In this document: piece by piece, positions 9,484 to 19,509 of the stretch
Layout: every line of letters starts with the position of its first letter
How positions within the stretch are numbered: position 1 is the stretch's first letter
Assembly: GCF_947500075.1 (NCBI RefSeq)
Contig: NZ_CANMQS010000001.1
Span: 744,001-808,000 of the forward strand
DNA: 64,000 bases
Direction of reading: 5' to 3'
From: an uncultured Sulfitobacter sp.
Lineage (GTDB): Bacteria; Pseudomonadota; Alphaproteobacteria; Rhodobacterales; Rhodobacteraceae
The notes under the pieces: generated by a model
The model's input: the letters and a program-made list of their open reading frames with translations, nothing else
Database searches by the model: none
Told to the model about the DNA's origin: nothing
Position numbers and translations under genes: made by a program

Positions 9484-10308
9484 ATGCAACGCGCCGTCCT
9501 GATCATGTTTGTTGCCATGTCGCTGATCCCCGCCGGGGATGCGGCAGGCAAGGTCCTGAGCTCTGAAATGGGCGTTTCCCCGGTGTTTGTCGCATGGTCC
9601 CGCTTTGCCTTCGGTGCGCTGATGGTGCTGCCCTTTCTGCCAAGCGGCACATTGGCCTTGCTGCGGGACAAGCGGGTCTGGCTCCGCGCGCTCAGCCTGA
9701 CCTGCGGGCTGACGTCCATCCAGTTCGCCCTGCAAAAAGCCGAGATCGCAACCGTCTTCGCCGCCTTCTTCATCGGTCCGATGATCAGCTACATCCTTGC
9801 CGCGATCTTTCTGCGGGAACCTGTCACCTGGATACGCAGCGGCCTGATTTTAATGGGATTCATGGGCGTCTTGATGGTTGTCCGCCCCGGTATAGGCGGC
9901 GAACCGGGCGTGATCTGGGCGGTGGTTGCAGGCCTTTTCTACGGGGCCTTCCTGACCATGTCGCGCTGGTTGTCGGACGTGGGCAAGCCCATGGCCCTGA
10001 CCTTCAGCCAGCTCTTCATCAGTGCGCTGGCCCTTCTTCCGTTCGGCCTCAGCACCCTGCCGCCGCTGACCACGGCAACCGCCACGCTCACCCTGACCTC
10101 CACACTGTGTTCGATGCTGGGCAATCTGCTGCTGCTCTATGCCTACCGCCTTGCGCCAGCAACACGGCTGGCACCACTCGTCTATTTCCAGCTGATTGCT
10201 GCGGTCCTGTTGGGCTGGATCGTCTTTGCCGATCTGCCGGACGTCTGGACATGGGCAGGCCTGATCGTGATCATCAGCGCAGGGCTTGCCTCAACCCGGC
10301 TCCGTTGA
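9484..10308 (+). CDS. DMT-family (EamA) transporter
   Basis: 274 residues from the chosen ATG (MQRAVLIMF); the track start would overlap dacB and adds a hydrophilic, His-rich head that is unlikely in a transporter. It contains about ten hydrophobic helices in two homologous halves, each ending with the EamA signature (for example [23 protein letters not shown]). The family exports metabolites or amino acids through the inner membrane; the substrate is unknown. It diverges from dacB and its last 18 bases overlap the convergent nadD gene. Confidence 0.85.
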   Translation: MQRAVLIMFVAMSLIPAGDAAGKVLSSEMGVSPVFVAWSRFAFGALMVLPFLPSGTLALLRDKRVWLRALSLTCGLTSIQFALQKAEIATVFAAFFIGPMISYILAAIFLREPVTWIRSGLILMGFMGVLMVVRPGIGGEPGVIWAVVAGLFYGAFLTMSRWLSDVGKPMALTFSQLFISALALLPFGLSTLPPLTTATATLTLTSTLCSMLGNLLLLYAYRLAPATRLAPLVYFQLIAAVLLGWIVFADLPDVWTWAGLIVIISAGLASTRLR

Positions 10309-10890
10309 CCAATCGCCCCGCGCCCGGATCGCGGTCGACGACGCGTCGTTCATCGGCACATTCACAAAGCACCACGCAGGTGCCTCCGCTTGCGCCAGCA
10401 GATGCCCGAACCGCCCCGGTATCCGGTACGGTGCATAGAGCGCCGCAGCCCGGCTCATCCGTGCGGAAATCCGCTGGCCGGGACGCGCCAACACGCCAAT
10501 CGGCACGCTCTCCATGATCTGTCGCCAGTCCTGCCACAAATGCAGTTGCGCCATGTTATCGGCCCCCATCAACCAGACAAAACGCACATGGGGGTACAGC
10601 ATCTGCAACGCTTTCAGCGTCTGCGCGGTGTAGCGGGTGCCCAGCTGCGCCTCGATCCCGGTCACTTCGACACGCGGATGCTGCATCACCGCACGCGCCC
10701 GCGCAATCCGCTTGGCCATCGGCGCAGGCCCCCGGTCTTTCAGCGGGTTGCCGGGACTGACAAGCCACCACACCCGGTCCAACCCGAACCGTTTGAGCGC
10801 CTCGCGCGTGATATGCGCATGGCCCGCATGGGCCGGATCAAACGATCCGCCCAGTAGCCCGATCACCTGACCGGGCGTGGCATATGGCAT
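10291..10890 (-). CDS. nadD: Nicotinate-nucleotide adenylyltransferase
   Basis: 199 residues. It has the nucleotidyltransferase motif [14 protein letters not shown] near the N-terminus, FVWLMGADN in the middle and the C-terminal SSTAIR (family ISSTxIR). It adenylates nicotinate mononucleotide to deamido-NAD in NAD biosynthesis. The ATG at MPYATP was preferred over an upstream TTG; neither has a strong ribosome site. In many alphaproteobacteria nadD sits beside proA and rsfS, but here it stands alone. Confidence 0.93.
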   Translation of the reverse strand: MPYATPGQVIGLLGGSFDPAHAGHAHITREALKRFGLDRVWWLVSPGNPLKDRGPAPMAKRIARARAVMQHPRVEVTGIEAQLGTRYTAQTLKALQMLYPHVRFVWLMGADNMAQLHLWQDWRQIMESVPIGVLARPGQRISARMSRAAALYAPYRIPGRFGHLLAQAEAPAWCFVNVPMNDASSTAIRARGDWSTEPG

Positions 10891-10957
10891 GGTATGGCGC
10901 AACTACGGGGCTCCGACTGACTTCAAAAGCCGAAAGGAGGGGGATTGCCGCCCTTTG

Positions 10958-11440
10958 TCAATGACCCGTCACCGGCAACGGCACCACCGCGACGCCCAGA
11001 CTCACAACCCCGGTTGACACCACCGACGCACACCAGCCGCCATGCCCCCGCATCGCGGCATAGCCCCCTTGGCCCAGCGCGGTCTCCATCCGGCTGCACG
11101 GCGCACAGATTGTGCTGATCTCAAGCACAGCATCCCCGATCTGCAAGTGCCGCCCCTTGAGCGCATTCAGGTTCAAACCGGCAACAACAAAATTCCGCCG
11201 AAGGCGGGCAGGATCAACCGCCTGCTGGCCCAGCATCGCACCGATCACCGCCAGATGTTCTGCCTGTATCAACGTGACCGCGCGTTTTCCCGCACGCCCG
11301 TGATCCCCTTCCAAACCACCCTCCGTGAGCAGCGCCTGCTCCACACACACCGGCTCAATCAAACGCGCCGGGCGCAGCCAGATGCCCTGCACCACACCGG
11401 GCCGGGCATACCGATTGATCATCTCCTGAAACGCACTCAC
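10958..11440 (-). CDS. MOSC domain protein
   Basis: 160 residues. It carries a single MOSC domain with the conserved cysteine in CAPCSRMETALG and the motif LEGDHGRAGKRAVTLI. MOSC domains bind molybdenum cofactor or carry sulfur to metal enzymes. It lacks the N-terminal beta-barrel of mARC-type proteins, so it is a stand-alone domain. Its ATG overlaps the stop of the upstream hydrolase gene (ATGA), so the two are translationally coupled. Confidence 0.85.
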   Translation of the reverse strand: MSAFQEMINRYARPGVVQGIWLRPARLIEPVCVEQALLTEGGLEGDHGRAGKRAVTLIQAEHLAVIGAMLGQQAVDPARLRRNFVVAGLNLNALKGRHLQIGDAVLEISTICAPCSRMETALGQGGYAAMRGHGGWCASVVSTGVVSLGVAVVPLPVTGH

Positions 11441-12747
11441 TGCCCCGGCTCGATCTCCAGATCCGGCAGCCGGTCAAGGGGGTAATTCGGCTGCAACCGC
11501 CAGAACAGATCCGCGTCTTCCTCAAGCGGGCGTAATGTGCCGCCAGGAAAGGCGCGGGTCCTGAGCGCCAACACGATATCGGACAGGACAGCCGGGTTTT
11601 GCCGGAAATACGAATGGCTGTGCGACCCGCTGGCCCCCTCCACCCGGATAAAATGCACCAGTCCTTCCTTGCGCAACTGTGCAAGCTCACCCGGACCGAA
11701 GTCCTGTTTCTCCGCGGCACCGATACGCGGGTACTTGGTCAGAAACGACGACAACCGCAGCGCGGTATCGTCGGGGTTCACATAGATATTGACCTGCTCA
11801 AATGCCTCCGACACACGCTCTGATGCGATCCGCTGGCGCGCCACACCGGTGTCCAGATCGGGAGCCGCAAGGATCAATGTGCCCGTTTTCATCGCCAGCT
11901 TTGGTGGCACACCGCGCCCCTGATGATAAATGACCGTTTCCCGCAGGGCCTGCGTCATCACACTGGTGCCGCGCGAATGGGCGACAATGTCGATGTCCTC
12001 CACCTCCGGTATCTCGGCAATCAGCCGCAGAAACTCCTTGGCGTGAAACACACTGAAATCAGCCGCCTCTCGGTCCCGGAAGTAGCCAAGCGCACCGCCA
12101 TTCCCCGCAGGCCAGGTAAACGCCACAGGCGTCGACCGCCGACCGGAGAAATGCCAAAGGCTCGCCAATGTCTGGAGGGCGTTGTCAAAATCATTGCCCA
12201 CGCCATGCACATAGACCAGCACCCGGCCATTGCCGGTGCGCTTCACCTCCGCCTGCACGGCCGCCTTGAACGCATCCTCCTGCGCGCCATAGGCACGCTG
12301 CGCTTCGTCGGTCACCCGCAATCCGCCGTCCGACCGCCGCATCTGCAACGGGATCAGCGGGAACCGAACGATTTCCTCAACCCGCGCCACATCCAGCCGC
12401 GACATCCGCCGACCGCGGTCCACATAGGTGCGCTCCACAAGGTCTGCCCAGCCGCCGGCCTGAAACTGCACATCTGCGCGGCCAAAGGCCATCGCATCCG
12501 ACCGTCCGGCCCCATAGCCTGTCACCCGCCCCTGCCCGCCAAGGGGCATGCGATCCGTGACAAAGAACATCGGCGGATCAATAACCTGCAAAACCGCAGG
12601 CACGGCCTTGTCCGGATAGGTCCGTCCCCCCAGATACAGATTAGGCGTCTGCGACAGCCCCACCGCGGTGGAGCATCCACACAACAAGACAACGCCCAGA
12701 AGCTGCGCCACCACGGCCCAAAGAGGTCTGCGTTGATCTTGTTCCAT
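11437..12747 (-). CDS. Alpha/beta hydrolase lipoprotein (DUF900 family)
   Basis: 436 residues from the ATG at MEQDQRRPLW; the 142 extra codons in the track overlap ettA on the other strand and are not credible. The lipobox LLCGC at about residue 25 predicts a lipoprotein. The hydrolase core shows YVHGVGNDFDNAL, the nucleophile elbow VAHSRGTSV (AHSRG, as in COG4782/DUF900) and a late His. These proteins are esterase-like with unknown substrates. It overlaps the MOSC gene by 4 bases and diverges from ettA. Confidence 0.85.
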   Translation of the reverse strand: MEQDQRRPLWAVVAQLLGVVLLCGCSTAVGLSQTPNLYLGGRTYPDKAVPAVLQVIDPPMFFVTDRMPLGGQGRVTGYGAGRSDAMAFGRADVQFQAGGWADLVERTYVDRGRRMSRLDVARVEEIVRFPLIPLQMRRSDGGLRVTDEAQRAYGAQEDAFKAAVQAEVKRTGNGRVLVYVHGVGNDFDNALQTLASLWHFSGRRSTPVAFTWPAGNGGALGYFRDREAADFSVFHAKEFLRLIAEIPEVEDIDIVAHSRGTSVMTQALRETVIYHQGRGVPPKLAMKTGTLILAAPDLDTGVARQRIASERVSEAFEQVNIYVNPDDTALRLSSFLTKYPRIGAAEKQDFGPGELAQLRKEGLVHFIRVEGASGSHSHSYFRQNPAVLSDIVLALRTRAFPGGTLRPLEEDADLFWRLQPNYPLDRLPDLEIEPGQ

Positions 12748-12798
12748 CGCCGCGATATTGCGAGAGCCAACTCCATTTGACCAGACAGGAATCGTCCC

Positions 12799-14454
<1,656 letters not shown>

Positions 14455-14456
14455 AC

Positions 14457-14480
14457 GTAGGATGGGTGCTTGCACCCATC
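14457..14480 (+). repeat. REP-like palindrome, copy 1 (CTTG loop)
   Basis: It starts with the tetranucleotide GTAG, followed by GATGGGTG-CTTG-CACCCATC, an 8-base stem with a 4-base loop. A 5' GTRG followed by an imperfect palindrome is the definition of REP elements mobilised by RAYT transposases. It forms an inverted pair with copy 2 between the convergent ettA and RAYT genes and may also serve as a bidirectional terminator. Confidence 0.85.
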
Positions 14481-14503
14481 TTCCTTCCCGGCTGAACCAA
14501 TGT

Positions 14504-14527
14504 GATGGGTGCAAGCACCCATCCTAC
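14504..14527 (-). repeat. REP-like palindrome, copy 2, overlapping the RAYT stop codon
   Basis: Read on the minus strand it is identical to copy 1 over all 24 bases. The TAG inside its leading GTAG is the stop codon of the RAYT gene (14524-14526). Together with copy 1 and a 23-base spacer it makes a BIME-like inverted pair. Confidence 0.85.
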
Positions 14528-15048
14528 GGTTCTCCAAATTCGCCTTCCGCAACTGCGCACCATTCCGGTGGCACACGACCTTCGCGCATATCCCTGTGGA
14601 TCGACGAATACGGCCACGCCGCAGGCTGCGCGACCAGGCCATGTTTCACCGGATTGCCCCAGCAATACATCACATGCTTGCGAAGATCGGTCTCATCTCG
14701 GATGCGGTGCTCCCAAAACCGTCTTTGCCAGACACCCCGTTCCTGCTTTTTTCGCTGTGACGCGCCGCGTGGCCTCGAAATCCCGGTCGCCCGTGAGAAC
14801 CTCGACTTGATCAAGCGCCAGCGCGTTGAAAACGCTGCATCACCGGGCGGTAAAGTCCACATTGCATGCAAATGGTCAGGCAGAATAACCGCCGCTGCGC
14901 AATGGAAGGGCCGTTCTCTCATCGTCAGCTCAAAGGCATCGCGCAGTGCATCAATCTCTCTCAACAGCAAAGAAGAAGAGCGATCCGCCAGCGCGACGGT
15001 AAAGAAGTACGTGGCACCCGATTTACGCAGGCGGCGATAGTTCGTCAT
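14524..15048 (-). CDS. REP-associated tyrosine transposase (RAYT)
   Basis: 174 residues, normal for RAYTs. It has the HUH metal-binding motif DHLHAMWTLPPGD near residue 60 and the catalytic tyrosine helix MYCWGNPVKHGLV near residue 130, matching the family's YIHLNPVRAGLV-type motif. The N-terminal TYFFTVALADR strand also fits the Y1_Tnp domain. RAYTs nick single-stranded REP DNA after a GTRG tetranucleotide. Here REP palindromes lie on both sides, one overlapping the stop codon and one 29 bases upstream of the ATG. The HUH and Tyr residues are intact, so it may be active. Confidence 0.9.
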   Translation of the reverse strand: MTNYRRLRKSGATYFFTVALADRSSSLLLREIDALRDAFELTMRERPFHCAAAVILPDHLHAMWTLPPGDAAFSTRWRLIKSRFSRATGISRPRGASQRKKQERGVWQRRFWEHRIRDETDLRKHVMYCWGNPVKHGLVAQPAAWPYSSIHRDMREGRVPPEWCAVAEGEFGEP

Positions 15049-15076
15049 ATTACAAGTCTTGTCGAAGATGGTTAAT

Positions 15077-15100
15077 GATGGGTGAAATCACCCATCCCAC
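15077..15100 (-). repeat. REP-like palindrome, copy 3 (ATTT loop), upstream of RAYT
   Basis: On the minus strand it reads GTGG-GATGGGTG-ATTT-CACCCATC. It has the same stem as copies 1 and 2 but a different loop and GTGG instead of GTAG. It lies in the leader or promoter of the RAYT gene and in the same orientation as copy 2. Confidence 0.8.
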
Positions 15101-15142
15101 AGCAAACTTGCAAATCATTCGCAACAACCCCACATCTTCCCC

Positions 15143-15577
15143 ATGAAACGCCGCACCTTCCTCACCGCCCTCGCCACGCTCACCGCATCCCCTGCCCTTC
15201 CCGCAGGCGCATTCTCCCCGACGGCGGCCAAACACCTCCCCCTCGCAACGCTCCTCGCCCGGTCACACAACCACTGCACCACCGACATGCTCGCGCGGCA
15301 CCTGAAAGTCCCGCCTGACATGGCCGCGCAGGTGCATGCGCTCCTTCTGAACAAGAACATCATCACCCGGCCCATAAACGGCATCTCCATGGCCACGGCC
15401 CCCACCAACACCCATTGCGTGCCCAAACAAGCGCTCAAACCCAGCAACCTCATCCGCCGCGCCAACGATCTGCGCAGCCGCCTGCGTGATCTGTTGCAAG
15501 ACGATACCCCCGAAACAGAAAAGGACGCCCCGAGGGACGTCCTTCACAACTCAGTCGAAGACGTTAAAGAACCTTAA
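15143..15577 (+). CDS. Tat-signal hypothetical protein
   Basis: 144 residues. The N-terminus KRRTFLTALATLTASPALPAGA is a twin-arginine-like signal peptide. The mature part is short, basic and helical (MLARHLKVPPDMAAQVHALLLNKNII, then NLIRRANDLRSRLRDLL), with two cysteines. No family recognised. Its stop overlaps the convergent response-regulator gene by 4 bases. It lies next to the RAYT/REP locus. Confidence 0.55.
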   Translation: MKRRTFLTALATLTASPALPAGAFSPTAAKHLPLATLLARSHNHCTTDMLARHLKVPPDMAAQVHALLLNKNIITRPINGISMATAPTNTHCVPKQALKPSNLIRRANDLRSRLRDLLQDDTPETEKDAPRDVLHNSVEDVKEP

Positions 15578-16551
15578 CGCTCGTCCTCAATCGCGGTTTC
15601 CAGACGGTCAAACAACGCATCTTCGTTGTCCTCCGCAGGCAAGCCGGACAGCGTATCGTTGTTCTCCAGATGCTCGCGGATCTTGTCGCTGGCCGACAGG
15701 CCCGACCACAAACGCTGCTCGGTGATCTTGTTGAGCCGCAGGACAGGCGGTTGCGGGGTGGAACTCTGCTCCACATCCCAGGTCAGCGCCAATGTCGCGT
15801 TGATCTCATCCAGAACCACATCGCGGTTGAAACGCGCGCGTCCCATCACCACGCCCACATACCGTCCGCTGCCCACATAGGCCAAACGCCACGCCCGGCC
15901 TTCCAGCCCTTCGGTTGCGGCAAGACCCACGGTTTCCAGATGATAGCGGAACGCAGAAGGACAGACCGCCTTGTGGATCCCGCGCAGCCCGACAATGTCG
16001 AGGGTGAACAGGCTCATCGCGTAACACCCGTCGGGCATCCGCAGCAGGGCATTTTCCAGCGACAGCGAGTCGCCGATCCCCGGCACGTCCAGATCAATCT
16101 CTTCGTCAAAGCGCAAACGCAGGCGTTGCGAAAGCTCTGCCAGAGTATGTTGCGCCGCGCGCTCGCGGTGCAGGCTGGCGTTTAGCATGGCAGCGGCATT
16201 GATCCGCGCCTGCAATTCAATGCCATCCAGCGGCTTGGACAGGAAATCCGTCGCACCTGCATGAAACGCGCGTTCCATCAGGTCTGCCTCACGGCTGGCG
16301 GTGATCATGATGATCGGCGTGGTGCGATAGCGCTTGCTCTGGCGGAAGTTGTCACACAGGGCAATGCCGTCAATGCCGGGAAGCATCACGTCCAGCAACA
16401 GGCAATCAAACGGCTGATCATCCGATCTTGTGATCGCCAAAGCCTCTTCGGCAGAACTGCAAACCACCAGATCAATATCCCGACCATTCGGCAGGCATTC
16501 CTCTAGCATTTCGAGAATCACCGGATCATCGTCAACTGCAAGTATACGCAT
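15574..16551 (-). CDS. Response regulator with unclassified output domain
   Basis: 325 residues from the ATG preceded by AGAGGAAA. Residues 1-120 are a receiver domain: acidic pocket VDDD, phospho-acceptor Asp54 in LLLDVMLPG, Thr84 (MITAS) and Lys106 (FLSKP). A helical linker (LHRERAAQHTLAELSQRLR) follows. Residues about 165-270 form an alpha/beta domain with YAMSLFTLDIVGLRGIHKAV and LAYVGSGRYVGVVMGRA, which recalls a degenerate GGDEF-like cyclase fold without a GG(D/E)EF signature. No helix-turn-helix was found. No partner kinase is adjacent. Confidence 0.8.
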   Translation of the reverse strand: MRILAVDDDPVILEMLEECLPNGRDIDLVVCSSAEEALAITRSDDQPFDCLLLDVMLPGIDGIALCDNFRQSKRYRTTPIIMITASREADLMERAFHAGATDFLSKPLDGIELQARINAAAMLNASLHRERAAQHTLAELSQRLRLRFDEEIDLDVPGIGDSLSLENALLRMPDGCYAMSLFTLDIVGLRGIHKAVCPSAFRYHLETVGLAATEGLEGRAWRLAYVGSGRYVGVVMGRARFNRDVVLDEINATLALTWDVEQSSTPQPPVLRLNKITEQRLWSGLSASDKIREHLENNDTLSGLPAEDNEDALFDRLETAIEDER

Positions 16552-16694
16552 CAAATTTCCTCTTCACTCTACATCCGCCTGCCGGACCCCCCTGCAAACG
16601 GCATTAAACCTCAATCGAAAAGGCATGCGCAGAAGGCGCGTTCGCGGCTGATTTGTGTCAATTTGAAGATGTACGGAAAATATTTGGCAATCAT

Positions 16695-16737
16695 GGCAAC
16701 AGCTTGCCGAACACCCCTCAATCGGCAAGCTGTTGCC
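16695..16737. other. Perfect 16-bp inverted repeat in divergent intergenic region
   Basis: GGCAACAGCTTGCCGA, 11 bases, then its exact complement. It sits in the 366-base gap between the divergent response regulator and cold-shock gene. No T-run follows on either strand, so a plain intrinsic terminator is unlikely. A small RNA hairpin or a protein-binding palindrome are the alternatives. Apart from this and the csp leader hairpin I see nothing else in 16552-16917. Confidence 0.7.
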
Positions 16738-16872
16738 TGAATTTGTGCCCTAAATGGTCCCTCTTGCCCTGAGCATCACAACCTGTCATGGCTAACAGTG
16801 CTTACGTGACTCATGGCCGACCCCTGTCTCCCTTACCGGCGCTCAGTTCGATCTTGACGAAAACGACGCCAA

Positions 16873-16894
16873 GCCACCGCACGACGCGGGTGGC
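16873..16894 (+). promoter_or_regulatory. csp leader hairpin, copy 1
   Basis: GCCACCGC-acgac-GCGGGTGGC forms a stem with a single bulged G, ending 23 bases before the csp start codon. A matching hairpin with compensatory base changes precedes the second csp gene at 43844-43863. It probably belongs to the structured 5' leader that tunes cold-shock translation (inference). Confidence 0.55.
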
Positions 16895-16917
16895 ACACTA
16901 AAACGGAGAATACGGAT

Positions 16918-17124
16918 ATGGCCACTGGCACCGTAAAATGGTTCAACGCAACAAAAGGCTTCGGCTTTATCGCACCCGATGGCGGCAGCAAGGACGTGTT
17001 TGTGCACATTTCTGCTGTTGAGCGCGCAGGCCTCACAGGTCTGGCCGACGACCAGAAAGTGACTTTCGACATCGAAGCAGGCCGTGATGGCCGCGAGAGC
17101 GCGACAAACATCGCCCTCGCCTGA
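16918..17124 (+). CDS. Cold-shock protein (CspA family), copy 1
   Basis: 68 residues, a single cold-shock domain. RNP1 is KGFGFIAP and RNP2 is DVFVHISAV, with the usual aromatic RNA-binding face. It binds single-stranded RNA/DNA and melts mRNA structure. GGAGAA precedes the ATG at a good distance. It is about 90 percent identical to the second copy at 43888, differing at a handful of positions (for example N11-A/T, F15-Y). A terminator follows directly. Confidence 0.95.
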   Translation: MATGTVKWFNATKGFGFIAPDGGSKDVFVHISAVERAGLTGLADDQKVTFDIEAGRDGRESATNIALA

Positions 17125-17158
17125 AGCCACGCGCTTCAGCACTGATTACGCGAATGTG

Positions 17159-17190
17159 ACCGACCAATGGGCAACTATTGGTCGGTTTTT
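17159..17190 (+). terminator. Intrinsic terminator of csp copy 1
   Basis: ACCGACCAAT-gggcaact-ATTGGTCGGT is a perfect 10-base stem followed by TTTT, 34 bases after the csp stop codon. Confidence 0.85.
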
Positions 17191-17264
17191 CGCATCTTAG
17201 GCTTGCGACGAATCCCAATATTGGGAAAATCGCAGCGTCCTTTAGCCAATTTATGGAGCATCCA

Positions 17265-17816
17265 ATGCGCCGCCGTACTTTCCTCGCCAGCACGCTTGCC
17301 GCGACTGCCCTGCCACAGGTTCTCTCTGCCCGGACCGCCGCCTTTGACGCCACCCCTCAGGAAGTGTCGATCAAAAGCCAGTATCAGCCCGGTCAGTTGC
17401 TGATTCTGCCACGCAGCCACTACCTCTATTTCGTCACCGCCCCCGGACGCGCGTTGCGCTACGGTGTGGGTGTTGGCAAAGCCGGCCTTGAATTCACCGG
17501 GACCGCGACCATTGACGTCAAAAAGGAATGGCCCACATGGCGCCCGACCAATGAGATGATCGAGCGTGACCCACAGGCCTACAAGCGCTTCATCGGCAAC
17601 ACCGACGCGCAACCCGGTGGCCCCGGCAACCCTCTGGGCGCCCGCGCGCTTTATCTGTTCCAGAACGGCAAGGACACCTACTTCCGCATCCACGGCACAA
17701 CGCAGCCCAATTCCATTGGCCGCTCCGTCTCCAATGGCTGCATCCGGATGATGAATGAGCATGTCAAAGACCTGTATGAGCGGGTGCCACTTGGCACCGT
17801 GGTCACCGTACTCTGA
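17265..17816 (+). CDS. L,D-transpeptidase (YkuD domain), Tat-exported
   Basis: 183 residues from the ATG preceded by TGGAGC; the track start 29 codons earlier lies inside the csp terminator. The signal MRRRTFLASTLAATALPQVLSA looks Tat-type. The YkuD catalytic motif HGTTQPNSIGRSVSNGCIRM is complete (His, then Ser-x-Gly-Cys-x-Arg). The enzyme makes 3-3 peptidoglycan cross-links or attaches lipoproteins in the periplasm. It lacks a LysM or peptidoglycan-binding domain. A strong terminator follows. Confidence 0.92.
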   Translation: MRRRTFLASTLAATALPQVLSARTAAFDATPQEVSIKSQYQPGQLLILPRSHYLYFVTAPGRALRYGVGVGKAGLEFTGTATIDVKKEWPTWRPTNEMIERDPQAYKRFIGNTDAQPGGPGNPLGARALYLFQNGKDTYFRIHGTTQPNSIGRSVSNGCIRMMNEHVKDLYERVPLGTVVTVL

Positions 17817-17843
17817 TCCGGGCTCAAACCTGAATATCAAGTG

Positions 17844-17873
17844 AAGGGCTGTCCTACGGGGCGGCCCTTTTTC
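17844..17873 (+). terminator. Intrinsic terminator of the L,D-transpeptidase gene
   Basis: AAGGGCTGTCC pairs with GGGCGGCCCTT (two G-U pairs) around a UACG tetraloop closed by C-G, a very stable cap, followed by TTTTTCC. Confidence 0.8.
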
Positions 17874-17909
17874 CTTGAGGGTTGAAACAACCGGTGCTGC
17901 GCCATGTCT

Positions 17910-18935
17910 TCACTGCGATGGATCAGTCCTGTTCCTGCAAAACGGCCTGTGATCGCCGATGGCCTCCTCGCTCGGCAAACGGCCAAAGCGTGTCTTGTAG
18001 GCTTGCGAAAACCGCCCCAGATGGGAGAAACCGGCCTGATAGGCCGCGTCGCTGACGCTTGGCGCATCGCTCCTTACCGACAGATAGTAGTGCGCCGCAT
18101 CCATCCGTGCCTCTCTCAGCACCTGCATGGGGGATTTGCCAAACGTGCGCTGGAAGCCCTTTTGCAAGGTGCGGACATTCATACCGGTATTCTCGGCGAT
18201 GTCGCGTAACCTGATCGGCTCGGACAGGTTGTCATGAATGTAGGAGACAGCACGTTTGATCTCAGCAGGCAGCGCCCGCTGATCCGCCGCGTCAAGCATG
18301 TGAGAGATGTTGCTGGACTGGTGGTTCAGCAGGGTCGAAACCAGTTCCATCTCGGTCCACAGATCCTGCGCCTGCCCTGCCTTGCCAAAAAGCGCCCCCT
18401 CGCTCGCCATCTGAGCGGCGCGCGTCAGGATGCGGCGTATGTGCTGGCCGGGACCGCTGCGCAGATCAACCGCCGGGTCAAAGCGAACCGGGCCGGGCGG
18501 TGGCCGCCCCAACAGATCCTCTGCCATCCGTGCCAGAAACCCCTTATCAATCTGCAACAGCAGTTTGCGACAATCCCCGTGCCACTCCATCTGGGTCTCC
18601 CGGTCCGGGTTCAGCAGCGTCGCCTTCTGCGGCCCCGCGATGATCTCCCGGCGTCGATGCCGCACAAAGGCCGACCCGCTGAGCGGCAATTGCAGCAAAT
18701 AGAAACCTTCCAGCATGCCGGGGTCGATCTTCACGTCTGCGCCGTAATGCAGGTAATTGATTGAAACGTGCTGGCCCGCGATATGGTTGTGCCGCACCGC
18801 CAGATCATCAAAGCGCGATGACTTGTCCAGCTTGTGATCACAGAATTTCTCCGTGACACGGAAACGCGCTTCGTCCAGATCATCGGTCCGCAACAGCGGA
18901 TACTCCGTCAGGTATTCCGTCGTCTGCACATCCAT
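17910..18935 (-). CDS. AraC-family transcriptional regulator
   Basis: 341 residues. The N-terminal half is an AraC-binding-like beta-rich sensor (DPGMLEGFYLLQLPLSGSAFVRHRRREI). The C-terminal 100 residues hold two helix-turn-helix motifs: LRDIAENTGMNVRTLQKGFQRTFGKSP and VSDAAYQAGFSHLGRFSQAYKTRFG. It diverges from the cupin-monooxygenase pair, so it most likely activates that operon in response to a pathway substrate (inference from position). Confidence 0.9.
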   Translation of the reverse strand: MDVQTTEYLTEYPLLRTDDLDEARFRVTEKFCDHKLDKSSRFDDLAVRHNHIAGQHVSINYLHYGADVKIDPGMLEGFYLLQLPLSGSAFVRHRRREIIAGPQKATLLNPDRETQMEWHGDCRKLLLQIDKGFLARMAEDLLGRPPPGPVRFDPAVDLRSGPGQHIRRILTRAAQMASEGALFGKAGQAQDLWTEMELVSTLLNHQSSNISHMLDAADQRALPAEIKRAVSYIHDNLSEPIRLRDIAENTGMNVRTLQKGFQRTFGKSPMQVLREARMDAAHYYLSVRSDAPSVSDAAYQAGFSHLGRFSQAYKTRFGRLPSEEAIGDHRPFCRNRTDPSQ

Positions 18936-19068
18936 CTGGCGTCTCCCACCGGAAATACTGGCCGATGCGGGTTTTTATTTCAAGCCTAAAGCATTTCGGT
19001 TCGTTTTTTGGATAAGCGCCCCTCGCAGCTTGGCGCAGGATGACGCGACACATCAAGGAGGACCAACA

Positions 19069-19509
19069 ATGGAAAAAGGGATTACACCTGCATCCGAAGG
19101 AATAATCGACAAGTCATGGAACGTCGTGGGGCAAACCTACACACCCAAACTTCTCAGCAACAACGCCTTTGTCTGGCACGCCCACATCCCCGCAGACAGC
19201 TTTGTCCCCCCACATATTCACCCCACGCAGGATGAATGGATCAACGTGCTGACCGGCAATCTGGAGATCGAATTTCTGGGCGATGTCCACAAGGCAGGCC
19301 CCGGTGACCTCGTCCGGATGCCGATGGGCGAAGCGCATGGCATTTTCAACCGCTCCGGCAGCGAGGCGACCTGCGTGTTCGGCGTCGCACCTGCGCGCAA
19401 GCTGTTTGATCTTTTCACCAAACTCGATGGCGTCACCGACCCTGACGAACTGGTGCGGATCTCTGCGATGCACGAAGTCGACTTCCTCCCACCCCCGGCA
19501 GAGGCATGA
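19069..19509 (+). CDS. Cupin-domain protein
   Basis: 146 residues from the ATG preceded by AAGGAGGACC; the longer ORF-track frame lacks a ribosome site. A single cupin barrel: motif 1 is VPPHIHPTQDEWINVLTGNLEIEF and motif 2 is GDLVRMPMGEAHGIFNRSG, giving a His/His/Glu/His metal site. It is probably a small metal-binding dioxygenase, isomerase or sensor. Its stop overlaps the start of the monooxygenase gene (ATGA), so the two are co-translated and may act on the same substrate. Confidence 0.85.
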   Translation: MEKGITPASEGIIDKSWNVVGQTYTPKLLSNNAFVWHAHIPADSFVPPHIHPTQDEWINVLTGNLEIEFLGDVHKAGPGDLVRMPMGEAHGIFNRSGSEATCVFGVAPARKLFDLFTKLDGVTDPDELVRISAMHEVDFLPPPAEA

